From: Bog-756 sp963776225 | GTDB lineage: Bacteria > Actinomycetota > Acidimicrobiia > Acidimicrobiales > RAAP-2 | DNA: 64,000 bases | Direction: 5' to 3' | Assembly: GCA_963776225.1 (NCBI GenBank) | Contig: CAVZLL010000003.1 | Coordinates: forward strand, 930,001-994,000 | In this document: positions 25,296-33,640 of the stretch, piece after piece | Numbering within the stretch: position 1 is the first letter of the stretch | Layout of the letters: every line of letters begins with the position of its first letter | Translations under genes and position numbers: made by a program | Notes under the pieces: model-generated | Database searches by the model: none | Told to the model about the DNA's origin: nothing | The model's input: only the letters and a program-made list of their open reading frames with translations

Positions 25296-25883
25296 TCAGC
25301 CGTCGATGTCGAGGAACCCGCGTGCGAGATGGGTGAGCTCGGCTTCGAGCGTGGCGTCGTCGAGATCGGCCACGAGCGGGTGGGTCACCGCGCCACCGAT
25401 GGCAGAGGTGACCATCGCAGCCCGGACGCGTCCCCTCGGATCGGTCCGATCGCCCAGGAGGACGCCGAACAGGCGCTGCATGAACTGCTGGAACGGTGCA
25501 TGGTGCGCCAGGAGCCGGGCGATGACCGGATCGTTGAGCAGGGTGCTCACCATCCGGCGCCGGCTGACCGCGAGGTCGATCACCTGGGTCACGAGTGCCT
25601 CGACCGCATCCCTGCCACGTTCACCGGCCTCTGCCGCGTCCAGCGCCCCTTCGAGCCTCCCGAGCTCGACTTCCACCGCCGCGACGACGATGGCCTCCTT
25701 GGTCCGGAACTGGTGGTAGACGGCCGCCTTGGTCACCCCGACGGTGTCGGCGATCATCTGGAGCGACGTTCCGCTCACCCCGTACTCGACGAACAGGTCG
25801 AGCGCAGCCAGGACGATCCGGGTCTGCGAGGCGCTGTGCGGGGTGGATCCCATCCGTCGGACGGAGGAGCCGGTGGCGCTCAT
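25296..25883 (-). CDS. TetR-family transcriptional regulator
   Basis: 195 residues. The DNA-binding domain is ILAALDLFVEYGVSGTSLQM-type at residues 24-70, with the recognition helix in VGVTKAAVYHQFRTKEAIV; the ligand domain follows. ATG at 25883 is used, though Met11 (MGSTPHSASQ) is an alternative. Diverges from the duplicated-domain protein at 25981; a perfect palindrome lies over the promoter between them, so it most likely represses that gene and itself. Ligand unknown, perhaps an acyl-CoA given the surroundings. Confidence 0.92.
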   Translation of the reverse strand: MSATGSSVRRMGSTPHSASQTRIVLAALDLFVEYGVSGTSLQMIADTVGVTKAAVYHQFRTKEAIVVAAVEVELGRLEGALDAAEAGERGRDAVEALVTQVIDLAVSRRRMVSTLLNDPVIARLLAHHAPFQQFMQRLFGVLLGDRTDPRGRVRAAMVTSAIGGAVTHPLVADLDDATLEAELTHLARGFLDIDG

Positions 25884-25915
25884 GTTCCCAGCGTAACCCG
25901 GTGGTTGCCCTCCCC

Positions 25916-25933
25916 TAGCCGATCGGCTACTTT
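25916..25933. promoter_or_regulatory. 14-bp perfect palindrome (TAGCCGATCGGCTA) overlapping a -10, TetR operator candidate
   Basis: TAGCCGATCGGCTA at 25916-25929 is fully symmetric. TACTTT (25928-25933), a TANNNT -10 for the + gene at 25981, overlaps its end, so a bound dimer would block RNA polymerase. The site lies 33 bases upstream of the tetR start. The + gene also has GGGAGGAGG about 7 bases before its GTG, so its transcript carries a leader. Confidence 0.6.
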
Positions 25934-25980
25934 GTCGAGGGCCGGGATCGATCCGGCGCACCGACCGGGAGGAGGCGACG

Positions 25981-27114
25981 GTGGGAGAACCGACCGATGC
26001 GCAGCTCGACGAGTTCCTCGAGATCCGTAAGCCCGGGGCCCATCTGGAGGACGGGGTGGTCACCGACGACTTCACCCTGATGCTGGGCGTCGACCTCACC
26101 GACTTCCCCAAGTTTCCCCGGGTCGATGACAGCGTGACCTATCCGAAGGGCGCTCTGGACATCCGTGATCAACGCGACGTCGACTCCGGCGCTGAGCTGC
26201 CCGACTACAGCGGGCCCTACCGGGCCGATCTGCGCTACACGGATTTCTCGAGGGAGGCGCTGGCGACCAGGTTCCTTCCCTGGAGCGAGCACTACCGGAC
26301 GATCTGTATCGACGCGTGGGCGGCAGAGGTGGCCAAGCGCTACGGCGCCGAGACCATGGCGGAGATCGAGTGGACCGCCTGGAACGATCAGATCCTTCCT
26401 GAGATCGAGCGCATGAAGAACGAGTTCCTTCCGGCCGACACCGTCTACGAGAGTCCCAACGCACACCTCGGCGAGGACGAGCGGGCACGGACACGGGTCG
26501 TCTACACCGGCCTCTTCACGCCCGGACCGGACGCGGCGGACCTCTCCAAGCCCGAGCTGGTGACCTGGCTTCTCGGTGCCCATGAGTACCTCCTGCAGTG
26601 CATCGAGGCTTGGGCCACCCAGATCACTGTTCGGTACGGTCTCGACGTGATGTTCGACATCCAGTGGTCGATCTGGGGTGAGACCGTCCTGCCGGGGGCG
26701 AAGAAGCTCAAGGCCGAGTATCTCGGCATCGACGGCAGCTCGGTCGCCGACTGGATGAAGGACCTGCAGGTGGACGCCACGGCCATGCCGGGCAAGGCGT
26801 TCGACGTGTCCTTCGAGATGCCCGAGGCCGAGGTCGGGATCATGACCTTCAACCGCTGCGTCGCCGCCGATCAGTGGGAGACCATGGGACGGCCGGACAT
26901 CCTCGAGAAGAACTGCCACTCGACCTGTCCGAAGTCGATGATCGAGACGACCAAGATGTACGACCCGAACATGAAGGTCGAGATCCTGGCCATCCCGCCC
27001 CGGAGGGACCCCGGCGACGTGTGCTGCAAGTGGCGCTTCAGCATGCGGTCCGAGGACGATCCCGAGTACGTCCCGGTCTCGCTGACCTCGAAGCCCGGCC
27101 GCCCGCACGACTGA
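25981..27114 (+). CDS. Unrecognised protein with internal tandem duplication; probable TetR target
   Basis: 377 residues, no signal or membrane segment. Residues 101-146 and 199-244 are clearly duplicated: each runs from C-I-(D/E)-A-W-A through R-Y-G, (E/D)IxW..W and ILP/VLP to a basic end. Examples are CIDAWAAEVAKRYGAE against CIEAWATQITVRYGLD, and EIEWTAWNDQILPE against DIQWSIWGETVLPG. The C-terminal third has cysteines in NRC, NCHSTCPKS and DVCCKW that might bind metal. The W..RYG..W pattern recalls the DUF6125 / 2-amino-thiazoline-carboxylate hydrolase-like group, but I would not assign a function. GTG 25981 with GGGAGGAGG upstream. Confidence 0.75.
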   Translation: MGEPTDAQLDEFLEIRKPGAHLEDGVVTDDFTLMLGVDLTDFPKFPRVDDSVTYPKGALDIRDQRDVDSGAELPDYSGPYRADLRYTDFSREALATRFLPWSEHYRTICIDAWAAEVAKRYGAETMAEIEWTAWNDQILPEIERMKNEFLPADTVYESPNAHLGEDERARTRVVYTGLFTPGPDAADLSKPELVTWLLGAHEYLLQCIEAWATQITVRYGLDVMFDIQWSIWGETVLPGAKKLKAEYLGIDGSSVADWMKDLQVDATAMPGKAFDVSFEMPEAEVGIMTFNRCVAADQWETMGRPDILEKNCHSTCPKSMIETTKMYDPNMKVEILAIPPRRDPGDVCCKWRFSMRSEDDPEYVPVSLTSKPGRPHD

Positions 27115-27162
27115 ACGCAGAACGCGGCGCGGGCGGACCTCCGCCAGCACCCGCGGGGCCCC

Positions 27163-27168
27163 TACAAT
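27163..27168 (+). promoter_or_regulatory. -10 element (TACAAT) for the leader peptide and SDR
   Basis: TACAAT ends 6 bases before an ATG at 27175, predicting a leaderless start there. It lies 33 bases upstream of the SDR GTG. Confidence 0.5.
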
Positions 27169-27174
27169 CCGGGG

Positions 27175-27204
27175 ATGCACCGACCGGGACGGGCCGCACC
27201 GTGA
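27175..27204 (+). CDS. Putative 9-residue leaderless leader peptide (MHRPGRAAP) coupled to the SDR
   Basis: A nine-codon frame begins exactly where transcription from the TACAAT -10 should start, and its TGA (27202-27204) overlaps the SDR's GTG (27201-27203). Ribosomes loading on the leaderless ATG could reinitiate on the SDR, which has no ribosome binding site of its own (the bases before it are GGGCCGCACC). The peptide has Arg and Pro codons but no run suggesting attenuation. The arrangement is seen; the function is inference. Confidence 0.4.
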   Translation: MHRPGRAAP

Positions 27205-27965
27205 CCCGGGCGGGCGCAGGACTCTTCGACCTTTCCGGCAAGGTGGCGCTGGTGACCGGCGGCAGTCGCGGGCTCGGGCGCGCGATGGCCCTCGGCTTCG
27301 CCTCGGCGGGCGCCGACGTGATCGTCGCGAGCCGCAAGATCGACGCCTGCGAAGCGGTCGCCGCCGACATCGAATCGATGGGTCGCCGCTCGCTGGCGGT
27401 CGCGGTCAACGTGACCCACTGGGACGATCTCGACGACCTGGTGCACGCGGCCTACGACCGGTTCGGGAGGATCGACGTGCTGGTCAACAACGCCGGGATG
27501 TCCCTCCTCTACGACGACCTGGGCGAGGTCACCGAGGCCTTGTGGGACAAGGTGGTCGGGCTCAACCTGAAGGGCCCGTTCCGCCTCACCGCGCTGGTCG
27601 GGCCCCGCATGGTCGCGACCGGCGGCGGTGCGATCATCAACATCTCGAGCACCGGCTCGATCCGGCCGATGCCGTTCATGCTCCCCTACGACGCAGCCAA
27701 GGCCGGGCTCAATGCGCTCACCGTCGGCTTCGCCCACGCGTACGGACCCACGGTCCGGGTCAACTGCATCATGGCCGGGCCCTTCTACACCGACGTGAGC
27801 AGGGAGTGGGACCACGCCACGCTCGAGGTGGAGCTCCGGCGCCGCCACGCGCTCCAGCGGATCGGAGAACCCGAGGAGATCGTGGGCAGCGCCCTCTACT
27901 TCGCCTCCGACGCGTCGAGCTACACCACCGGCGCGGTGCTCCGGGTCGACGGGGGCATCCCCTGA
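27201..27965 (+). CDS. Short-chain dehydrogenase/reductase (SDR)
   Basis: 254 residues, classical SDR. NAD(P)-binding VALVTGGSRGLGRAMA at residue 14, VLVNNAGMS near 94, catalytic Ser in INISSTGS and the YxxxK motif as PYDAAKAGL near 165, ending YTTGAVLRVDGGIP. Catalyses alcohol/ketone interconversion, possibly of a 3-hydroxyacyl-CoA or a sterol. The frame is open far upstream as an antisense shadow; GTG 27201 gives the normal N-terminus. Confidence 0.9.
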   Translation: MTRAGAGLFDLSGKVALVTGGSRGLGRAMALGFASAGADVIVASRKIDACEAVAADIESMGRRSLAVAVNVTHWDDLDDLVHAAYDRFGRIDVLVNNAGMSLLYDDLGEVTEALWDKVVGLNLKGPFRLTALVGPRMVATGGGAIINISSTGSIRPMPFMLPYDAAKAGLNALTVGFAHAYGPTVRVNCIMAGPFYTDVSREWDHATLEVELRRRHALQRIGEPEEIVGSALYFASDASSYTTGAVLRVDGGIP

Positions 27966-27984
27966 CCGGTCGGAGTGGACCGCC

Positions 27985-28383
27985 TCAGGGAGCCGTCACC
28001 CGCCCCTTTGGGAGGACCACCTCGGGATCCTGCTGGATCTCGACGGTGTTGCCGGCCGGGTCGACGAACCAGATCTGGACCGTCGTCCCCTCCGCGCCGC
28101 GCACGACGGGGATGCCCGCCTCCTCGAGCTCGGCGATCGCTGCGTCGAGATCGTCGACCGCGAAGCAGACGTGGGGCCCGGCCGGGCGGATCGGGTCGGT
28201 GCCCGGGTCGGCGTCGACCAGATGGAGCTGGGCGTTGCCGGCTCCGAACCAGTGTCCGTCGATCCCGGGGATGACCGGGCGCACGTCGTCCGGCAGTTCG
28301 AGCAGGCGCCGGTAGAACTCGACGGTCGGCGCCAGGTGACCCTCGACGTTGACACTGTGGTGGAGCGTCCGGGTGACCTTCAT
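27985..28383 (-). CDS. VOC (glyoxalase/dioxygenase) family protein
   Basis: 132 residues, one VOC domain of two beta-alpha-beta-beta-beta units. LHHSVNVEGHLAPTVEFYRR opens the fold, then LHLVDAD, HVCFAVDDLDAAIAELEEAG and WFVDPAGNTVEIQ, which ends in the last metal-ligand Glu. Candidate roles are an epimerase, lyase or dioxygenase-like metalloenzyme. ATG 28383. The Gfo/Idh gene ends 19 bases upstream of it, and this gene is its downstream operon partner. Confidence 0.88.
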   Translation of the reverse strand: MKVTRTLHHSVNVEGHLAPTVEFYRRLLELPDDVRPVIPGIDGHWFGAGNAQLHLVDADPGTDPIRPAGPHVCFAVDDLDAAIAELEEAGIPVVRGAEGTTVQIWFVDPAGNTVEIQQDPEVVLPKGRVTAP

Positions 28384-28402
28384 CGTGGACGCCCCGCCTC
28401 GA

Positions 28403-29530
28403 TCACGTCGGCCACCCGTCGGGCACCACCACGTCGGTGATCGAGCGCGGGTCCACCGGCTGGCGGGTGTTGCCGGCCTGGTAGACGGCGAAGCAGAGCT
28501 GCAGCGCCTTGATCGCCTCCTCGGCGCTCATCCTGGCCGGGGTGCCCGAGACCAACGAGTCGATGAAGTGGGTCGACGATCGCCGGAAGCCCGTGCCCCA
28601 GTCCGCGTCCAGGTGGGGGAACGAGGTGGTGGTCTGGTTGCCCTTGGACCCGTCGTAGAGCACCACCGCCGGCAGGTCGAGCAGCTCGCCGGTGCACCGG
28701 GTGACCCAGAGGAAGCCGGAGTCCCCCTGGATCTCGAAGAACTCGTCCGCCCCGTAGTAGGAGCTCCGCATCCACATCTGCGGGCCGTAGGAGACCTCCA
28801 TGCTGCCGAGGACCTCGGGGTCCTCGTACTCGAAGAGGGCGGCCATCGGCTCGAAGAAGTAGTCGCGGCGCCGGACCACGGCCTGCACCGAGACGATGTC
28901 CTGTCCGAGCAGCCAGAGCGCCATCGCGTACTTGTGGATCATGTCGTCGAAGAGGTGGCCCCCGGGGCTCGCCGAGGTCATCCGCCAGACGTAGCCGTCC
29001 GCGTCGAGCCCGGCCTGGAAGGGCGACTCGGTCTGGCCCACCACCGTTCTGATCCGGAGGTTGGTGGGCTTGCCGATCGCGCCGTCTTCGACGAGCCGCT
29101 TGGCGAGCTCGAGCGGTGGGTAGTGGTGGAAGCACTCACTCACCCTGAGGACGAGTCCCGCCCGATCTGCGGCGGCAGCCATCTCCCGTGCCTCGGCGAC
29201 GCTGTTGGCGAGGGGTTTCTGGCACGAGACGTGCTTGCCGGCCCCGAGCGCCGCGAGCACGTGCTGATGGTGGAGGTTGGTCGGCGTGAGGATCTCGACC
29301 GCGTCGATGTCCGGGTCGGCAAGCATCGCGTCGAGCTCGGTGTACGCGGCCGGTGCTCCCCAGACCGCCGCCATCTCGGCCGCTCGACCCTCCCGAGGGT
29401 CGCAGACGGCCACGACCGAACAGCGCGGGTCGTCCAGGTAGCCGGCCACGTTCATCGCGGCGATGTTGCCGGCCCCGACGATCCCGATCCTCACGGTGTC
29501 GGCGCGCCTCGCGTCAGTGGGGGGTGCCAT
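28403..29530 (-). CDS. Gfo/Idh/MocA-family NAD(P)-dependent oxidoreductase
   Basis: 375 residues. Rossmann motif VRIGIVGAGNIAAMNVAGYL near residue 13, the EKP-type catalytic lysine segment HVSCQKPLANSVAEAREM near 100, and the C-terminal alpha/beta substrate domain. Usually oxidises sugars, inositols or related polyols. The ATG at 29530 is 7 bases after a TACTGT -10 on the minus strand. Begins 28 bases after the acyl-CoA synthetase stop but probably has its own promoter; the VOC gene follows. Confidence 0.92.
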   Translation of the reverse strand: MAPPTDARRADTVRIGIVGAGNIAAMNVAGYLDDPRCSVVAVCDPREGRAAEMAAVWGAPAAYTELDAMLADPDIDAVEILTPTNLHHQHVLAALGAGKHVSCQKPLANSVAEAREMAAAADRAGLVLRVSECFHHYPPLELAKRLVEDGAIGKPTNLRIRTVVGQTESPFQAGLDADGYVWRMTSASPGGHLFDDMIHKYAMALWLLGQDIVSVQAVVRRRDYFFEPMAALFEYEDPEVLGSMEVSYGPQMWMRSSYYGADEFFEIQGDSGFLWVTRCTGELLDLPAVVLYDGSKGNQTTTSFPHLDADWGTGFRRSSTHFIDSLVSGTPARMSAEEAIKALQLCFAVYQAGNTRQPVDPRSITDVVVPDGWPT

Positions 29531-29537
29531 CGCGCCA

Positions 29538-29543
29538 ACAGTA
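29538..29543 (-). promoter_or_regulatory. Leaderless -10 element (TACTGT) for the Gfo/Idh gene
   Basis: TACTGT reads on the minus strand at 29543-29538 and is followed by 7 bases and the ATG at 29530. Confidence 0.45.
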
Positions 29544-29558
29544 CCGGCACGCACACAG

Positions 29559-31169
29559 TCATGTCGCACCCGCGGACCGCGGGTCGCCACCGTCGTCGCC
29601 GGCATCGGTGTCCGGGACGGCGCGGTCGGTGACCAGACCGGATCGGAGCTTGTCCTTGACCACCTTGCCCGTCGCATTGCGCGGCAGCGCATCGATGAAG
29701 TGCCACTGTCGGGGGACCTTGTAGCGGGCGAGCCGCTCCAGCGTGTAGCCGCGCAGCTCCCCCGCGTCCGCCTCCATCCCCGGTCGGAGGGCCACGAAGG
29801 CCACCACGTCTTCGCCGAGGACCGGGTGCTCGACCCCGACGACGGCGACCTCGTGGACGGCCGGGTGGGACTCGATGGCGTGCTCGACGTCGGTCGGGTG
29901 GATGTTGTTGCCGCCCCGGATGATGACGTCCTTGCTCCGTCCGACGATATAGAGGTACCCGTCCTCGTCGAGCCGGCCGAGGTCGCCGCTCACCAGCCAG
30001 CCGTCGACCCAGGTCCGTGCCGTGGCCGCCGGGTCGCCGTAGTACTCACGCGGCCGGCCGGGGATCCGGATCCGCACCTGACCGACCTCGCCGGCACCGA
30101 CCGGCTGTCCCTGATCGTCGACGCAGACGATCTCGGCCGGCGGGAGCGGCTTGCCGACCGAACCGGGCCGCCGAACCGCCTCCCCGGGGGGCATGAGGCA
30201 GTAGACCGATCCGGCCTCGGTCATCCCGTAGTTGTTGGAGACCAGGGCGGTCGGCATCCGTTCCTGCAGCCGCTCGAGCACCTCGGGCGAGAGGGGCGCG
30301 CTGCCCACCGAGCAGAGTTGGACCGAGCTCAGATCGGTCGTCTCGAAGCGCGGGTGCTCGAGCAGGAGGGTCGCCATGGCCGGGACCAGGAAGACCGATC
30401 CGGGACGCTCGGACTCGACCGTGTCGAACCAGACGTCTGCATTGAACACGGGCAGGTAGATCCCCCGGAGCCCGAGCTTCATCGGCGTGGACACGAACGA
30501 GAGGCCGGCGAAGGTGTAGGGAGGGCTGGCGTGGAGCCACCCGCCCCCGCTCCACTGGGGCTCGCGGAAGGGGACCAGGGACGCGTTGTCGTGGCGCACC
30601 GCGACCGCCTTGGGATTGCCGGTGGTTCCTGACGTGTAGAGGATCTCGGCCAGCTCGCCGCCTTCCCGGGGGACCTGGAAGTACGTCGGGTCGGCGGTCA
30701 TCACCTGCCCCCACGACCCGGTGGCCGGATGGGGGGCCGCGTCGTCGGTCGGAGCGAGCGGGTCCTCACCCTGGCGCGCGGCCGGAACGCCGATCACGAC
30801 CGACGGGCGGTGGTCCCCGTGGCGGGGGAGCAGGGACTCCTCGACGACCGCGGCCGCCGCGCCGCAGTGGTCGAGCATCCGGGCCACTTCCGGTCGGGCG
30901 AGCTGTGGGTTGAGGGGCACGGCGACCCCTCCGGCCCGGTGGACACCGGAATAGGTGACCATCCATCGGAGGGCGTTGGTGGGCTCGAGATGGATCGCCA
31001 CCCGAGCGCCCGGCGCGACCCCGGCGTCGACCAGCGAGCGGGCGACCTTGCTGGCTCCGGTGTCCCACTGGGTGAAGGTCAGCGAACCGGCGCCCACCAC
31101 CAGGTAGGCGGACCGGTCACCGAAAGCCTCCGCCATCGCGTGGAGTTGTTCGGAGGGGAGTGCTGCCAT
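29559..31169 (-). CDS. AMP-forming acyl-CoA synthetase (class I adenylate-forming)
   Basis: 536 residues. ILYTSGTTGNPKAVAVRHDN (phosphate loop, about residue 175), NNYGMTEAGSVY near 315, GWLVSGDLGRLDEDGYLYIV near 400, GRSKDVIIRGGNNI, and the catalytic lysine in LPRNATGKVVKDKLR near 505 are all present. ATG/GTG region at 31169 begins MAALPSEQLHAMAEAFGDR, a normal N-terminus. It starts 24 bases downstream of the sulfatase stop and is probably co-transcribed with it. Confidence 0.93.
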   Translation of the reverse strand: MAALPSEQLHAMAEAFGDRSAYLVVGAGSLTFTQWDTGASKVARSLVDAGVAPGARVAIHLEPTNALRWMVTYSGVHRAGGVAVPLNPQLARPEVARMLDHCGAAAAVVEESLLPRHGDHRPSVVIGVPAARQGEDPLAPTDDAAPHPATGSWGQVMTADPTYFQVPREGGELAEILYTSGTTGNPKAVAVRHDNASLVPFREPQWSGGGWLHASPPYTFAGLSFVSTPMKLGLRGIYLPVFNADVWFDTVESERPGSVFLVPAMATLLLEHPRFETTDLSSVQLCSVGSAPLSPEVLERLQERMPTALVSNNYGMTEAGSVYCLMPPGEAVRRPGSVGKPLPPAEIVCVDDQGQPVGAGEVGQVRIRIPGRPREYYGDPAATARTWVDGWLVSGDLGRLDEDGYLYIVGRSKDVIIRGGNNIHPTDVEHAIESHPAVHEVAVVGVEHPVLGEDVVAFVALRPGMEADAGELRGYTLERLARYKVPRQWHFIDALPRNATGKVVKDKLRSGLVTDRAVPDTDAGDDGGDPRSAGAT

Positions 31170-31193
31170 CGGACGGTTAGCGGATGCCCATGG

Positions 31194-33479
31194 CTATTGG
31201 GTGACCATGACGTCTTCGGCCTCGGACTCCGGATCCATCCACGCCGGGCCGTCGACGTCGACGACCACCTCTTCGAGGCCGCCGGTGAAGCGGAACGGCG
31301 CCCGGTAGCGACCGGTGACCGGGAGCCCGTCGCTGTACCCGCAGGTGAGGCCCGCGCCGGTCAGGGAGAACCGGGTGATGGTGAACCGGGGGATCTCGAC
31401 CGTGGCGACCGTCTCGCCGTCCACCTCGAGATGGCCCACACCCCGGTGGTCGCCGGTGCGCTCGAAGCGGAACCCGATCTCGTGCCGGCCCGGGGGCACC
31501 GGGTGCTCGGCCTCGACCAGCACCTCTTCCAGGGAGACCAGATTGTGGACGTAGGCGGGCCGCCCCCCGGTCAGGTACAGGGACCAGCCGCCGAGCGCGT
31601 TGCCCTGGGCGATCAGGACGCCCTCGGCCGGTCCGCCCGCCTCGCCCGGTGCGGCGATCTCCACCACCGCACGGATCCGGTGGTCCCGGTTGCGCACGTT
31701 GACCGCGGCCATCTCCGGCACGGCGGTGGTCCCCGGGTAGTAGACGTAGCGCGAGCGTTCCGGAACCGGGCGTGGCCGGTTGAAGACGAGCTCGGAGAAG
31801 GGACGGTTGTCGAGGGGGAGGGCTCCGTAGGTGCGGGCCTCGTCCCACCAGCGTGCGATCATCCGCTCGAGCCGCTCGGGCTCGTCGGTTGCCAGGTCGT
31901 GGCACTCGGACGGGTCGACCGCGACGTGGTAGAGCTCCCACTGGTCGTCTCCGAACCCCTGGGAGGTGTCCTGGATCGGATGGTAGGAGACGGCCTTCCA
32001 TCCCTCGAGATAGAGGGCTCGGCACCCGAAGATCTCGTAGTACTGGACCAGGTGGCGATCGGGGGCCTCGGGCTCGGTGAACGAGGCGGCGAAGGAGGTG
32101 CCGTGCACCGGCGCTTGGGCGACGCCGCCCACCGAGTCGGGCACCGCGATCCCGAGCAGCTCGAGCAGGGTCGGCATGATGTCGATTGCGTGGACGTACT
32201 GCCGCCGCGGGAGGGTGGTCTGCCCGGTGCCCGCCGGCCAGTGCACGATCAGCGGGTCGGCGACCCCGCCCTCGTGGACCTCGCGCTTCCAGCGGCGGAA
32301 CGGGGTGTTCCCGGCGACCGTCCAGCCCCACGGGTAGTTGTTGTGGCAGAGCGGGCCGCCGATCTCCTCGATGCGGCGCTCCGCTTCCCCGACCGGGCGG
32401 GGGGCGCCGTTCCAGGGGCGCAGATCGTTGATCGAGCCGGTGGGTCCCCCCTCCGAGCTGGCCCCGTTGTCGGAGAGGACGACGAGCACGGTGTTGTCGA
32501 GGTCGCCGGTCCGCTCGAGGAAGTCCACCAGCCGCCCGAGGTGGTGGTCGGTGTGGGAGAGGAAGCCGGCGAAGGCCTCCATGTACCGGGCGTAGAGCCG
32601 TTGTTCGTCCGGGGGGAGCGAGTCCCATGCCGGCACCCAGTCCGGCCGGGCGGACAGCTCGGTCCCCTCGGGCAGCAGGCCGGCCGCCGTCTGGCGTTGG
32701 AAGATGGCTGCCCGCCAGGCGTCCCACCCCGCGTCGAAGCGGCCGCGGTAGTGGTCGATCCACGGCCGTGGCGACTGGTGCGGCGAGTGGCAGGCGCCGG
32801 GACAGAGATAGAGGAAGAACGGCTTCTCGGTGTCGATCGCCCGGAGGTCGGCGACGTACCCGATGGCGGTGTCCACCAGGTCCTCGGTCAGGTGGTAGCC
32901 GTCCTCGGGGGTGGCCGGGGGAGCGACCTGGTGGTTGTCGGAGATCAGCGCCGGCACGAACTGGTGGGTCTCGCCGTGGAGGAAGCCGTAGAAGCGCTCG
33001 AAGCCGCGACCCAGGGGCCAGTTGTGCCGGGGGGCGGCGTGGTGCGACTCGTCCTCGGGGACGAGGTGCCACTTGCCGACCGCATAGGTGGCGAAGCCCT
33101 CCTCGACCAGGATCTGGCTGAGGAATCCGTTGGCCCGGGCGATCGTGGAGTCGTACCCGGGGAACCCGGTGGCGAGCTCGGCCACCCGGCCCATCCCGTT
33201 GCTGTGGTGGTTGCGCCCGGTGAGCAGGCAGGCGCGCGTCGGCGAACAGAGTGCGGTCGTGTGGAAGTTGGTGTACTGCAGGCCGGTCCTGGCCAGCCTG
33301 TCGAGGACCGGGGTCTCGATGTCCGAGCCGAAGCAGCCGAGCTGGGCGAACCCGACGTCGTCGAGGACGACGAGCACCACGTTGGGGGAGCCTGCCCGCG
33401 GCCGGCGTCGCTCCGGCCACCAGGGGACCGAGGTGGTGAAGTCGTCACCGATGACACCCCGGAACTCGCCCGGTTCCAT
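31194..33479 (-). CDS. Arylsulfatase A-family sulfatase
   Basis: Hydrolyses sulfate esters. 761 residues. Cys78 in ALCSPTRACLLTGRN is the C-x-P-x-R site converted to formylglycine; NVVLVVLDDVGFAQLGCFGS supplies the N-terminal metal Asp pair, and VVLSDNGASSEGG (about 325) the later metal ligands. The C-terminal 200 residues are an extra beta-rich domain found in the long bacterial sulfatases. No signal peptide, so it is probably cytoplasmic. No formylglycine-generating enzyme is in the window. A TAGAGT -10 lies at 33575-33570, giving a leader of about 85 bases. Followed by the acyl-CoA synthetase. Confidence 0.94.
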   Translation of the reverse strand: MEPGEFRGVIGDDFTTSVPWWPERRRPRAGSPNVVLVVLDDVGFAQLGCFGSDIETPVLDRLARTGLQYTNFHTTALCSPTRACLLTGRNHHSNGMGRVAELATGFPGYDSTIARANGFLSQILVEEGFATYAVGKWHLVPEDESHHAAPRHNWPLGRGFERFYGFLHGETHQFVPALISDNHQVAPPATPEDGYHLTEDLVDTAIGYVADLRAIDTEKPFFLYLCPGACHSPHQSPRPWIDHYRGRFDAGWDAWRAAIFQRQTAAGLLPEGTELSARPDWVPAWDSLPPDEQRLYARYMEAFAGFLSHTDHHLGRLVDFLERTGDLDNTVLVVLSDNGASSEGGPTGSINDLRPWNGAPRPVGEAERRIEEIGGPLCHNNYPWGWTVAGNTPFRRWKREVHEGGVADPLIVHWPAGTGQTTLPRRQYVHAIDIMPTLLELLGIAVPDSVGGVAQAPVHGTSFAASFTEPEAPDRHLVQYYEIFGCRALYLEGWKAVSYHPIQDTSQGFGDDQWELYHVAVDPSECHDLATDEPERLERMIARWWDEARTYGALPLDNRPFSELVFNRPRPVPERSRYVYYPGTTAVPEMAAVNVRNRDHRIRAVVEIAAPGEAGGPAEGVLIAQGNALGGWSLYLTGGRPAYVHNLVSLEEVLVEAEHPVPPGRHEIGFRFERTGDHRGVGHLEVDGETVATVEIPRFTITRFSLTGAGLTCGYSDGLPVTGRYRAPFRFTGGLEEVVVDVDGPAWMDPESEAEDVMVTQ

Positions 33480-33626
33480 GGCCGGTCAGCCCTGTCCGCC
33501 ACTCGACGACGCGGTGTGATCGGCGTCGTCGGCGTCGTCGAGGGGGACGGGGGTCACGTGCACCGGCTCACTCTATGCGGGCCGTCGACGCGCCCGCCGG
33601 GCTCGCGTCGCAGCGCGCGGCGGGGA

Positions 33627-33632
33627 TAGCAT
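33627..33632 (+). promoter_or_regulatory. Leaderless -10 element (TAGCAT) for the RidA-family gene
   Basis: TAGCAT ends 8 bases before the ATG at 33641 in the 161-base region divergent from the sulfatase. Confidence 0.4.
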
Positions 33633-33640
33633 CCTGACCG

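Noticed and set aside
33522..33539. Direct repeat GGCGTCGTC twice
   Set aside because: Short and of a composition common in this GC-rich DNA; no partner or promoter context.
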